A stretch of 54,088 nt of DNA from the NCBI GenBank assembly GCA_003030785.1, contig PYVH01000010.1, positions 1-54,088 on the forward strand. The letters are read 5' to 3'. The notes under the pieces are model-generated. The model was not told where the DNA came from. It was given only the letters and a program-made list of their open reading frames with translations, and ran no database searches. This DNA comes from Marinobacter sp. B9-2 (GTDB lineage Bacteria > Pseudomonadota > Gammaproteobacteria > Pseudomonadales > Oleiphilaceae). Of the stretch, positions 53,917 through 54,088 are shown in pieces; the first letter of the stretch is position 1; the number at the start of each line of letters is the position of its first letter. A program made the translations under genes and the position numbers.

Positions 53917-54088
53917 ACACCTGAAGTTACTCTCAACGGGTTCAGATCTGCTTGATGGTGGCACCATATTGTTGCCGGAGATTGTCACCGTATATTGGCC
54001 GCTAGGGTCGCAAAGCGAACGTTCAGATTTGGGGGGTGACGCGGAGCTTTGCGGCAGTTTTGGAACCGTGCAGCGGTGGAAAGGCTGT
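53917..54088. other. Non-coding window end
   Basis: The last 172 bases hold no gene that I can support. The final 50 bases become GC-rich and contain gcggcagttttggaa and ggaaaggct, words that also occur in the palindromic element at 1598-1703, so another element of that kind may begin here and be cut by the edge. Confidence 0.4.

Noticed and set aside
1-54088. tRNA, rRNA, CRISPR arrays, insertion sequences, prophage
   Set aside because: Looked for acceptor/anticodon folds, regularly spaced repeats, transposase motifs and phage structural genes; found none. The holin-like protein at 51440 is paired with a YqjD-type gene, not with phage genes.

Overview
The window looks like one end of a contig from a marine gammaproteobacterium. 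Marinobacter or a close relative is my best guess, from gene content and from the palindromic intergenic repeats; no rRNA or marker gene is present to prove it. Base composition is high-GC and uniform from about 50 to 52.3 kb. Only the last 1.7 kb (the Fic gene and its leader) is visibly more AT-rich. I found no tRNA, rRNA, CRISPR array, insertion sequence or prophage.

Layout. 0-4.1 kb: a truncated tmcA with a DUF2237 gene, a palindromic repeat, and a UvrD-type helicase, all bounded by an exact 55-bp inverted repeat (1-55 and 4070-4124) that may be an assembly junction. 4.1-14 kb: mostly housekeeping and cell-envelope genes, namely an OmpA-family porin with calcium-binding repeats, a DUF4124 protein, two methyltransferases with overlapping divergent start codons, dadA, a PPK2 kinase, tatD, an HD-GYP protein and a Na/Pi cotransporter. 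14-26.3 kb: a signalling island. It holds a PhnD-type sensor diguanylate cyclase coupled to a solitary Tat lipoprotein binding protein, then lysO and small genes. After these come two divergent signalling operons: REC, REC-HDOD and HPt-REC-REC-GGDEF on one side, and two overlapping histidine kinases on the other.

26.3-39 kb: a ferritin-like protein, acnA, a membrane chemoreceptor, a frameshifted remnant gene, an ABC exporter, a zinc-ribbon membrane protein facing a rhomboid protease, an OmpA-like domain protein with no export signal, MAPEG, GlsB and PlsC. 39-44.8 kb: a complete dedicated Gram-negative sortase system (class GN sortase, its VIT/VWA target, response regulator, histidine kinase). 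44.8-52.3 kb: DUF3422, a DUF815 ATPase, mgsA, a diguanylate cyclase with three tandem solute-binding domains, cysK, and a YqjD/holin-like pair. 52.3-54.1 kb: a class II Fic protein behind a repeat-rich leader.

The theme is second-messenger and surface signalling. Three GGDEF proteins, each with an intact-looking catalytic motif and inhibitory site, and one HD-GYP protein are present; two of the cyclases read small molecules through periplasmic-binding-protein folds. The likeliest under-described units are the binding-protein/cyclase pair at 14-17 kb, the HPt-cyclase phosphorelay at 19-26 kb, and the export-signal-less OmpA-like protein at 37 kb. The sortase system is already a known family type. 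All functional statements come from reading motifs by eye; no database search was run.
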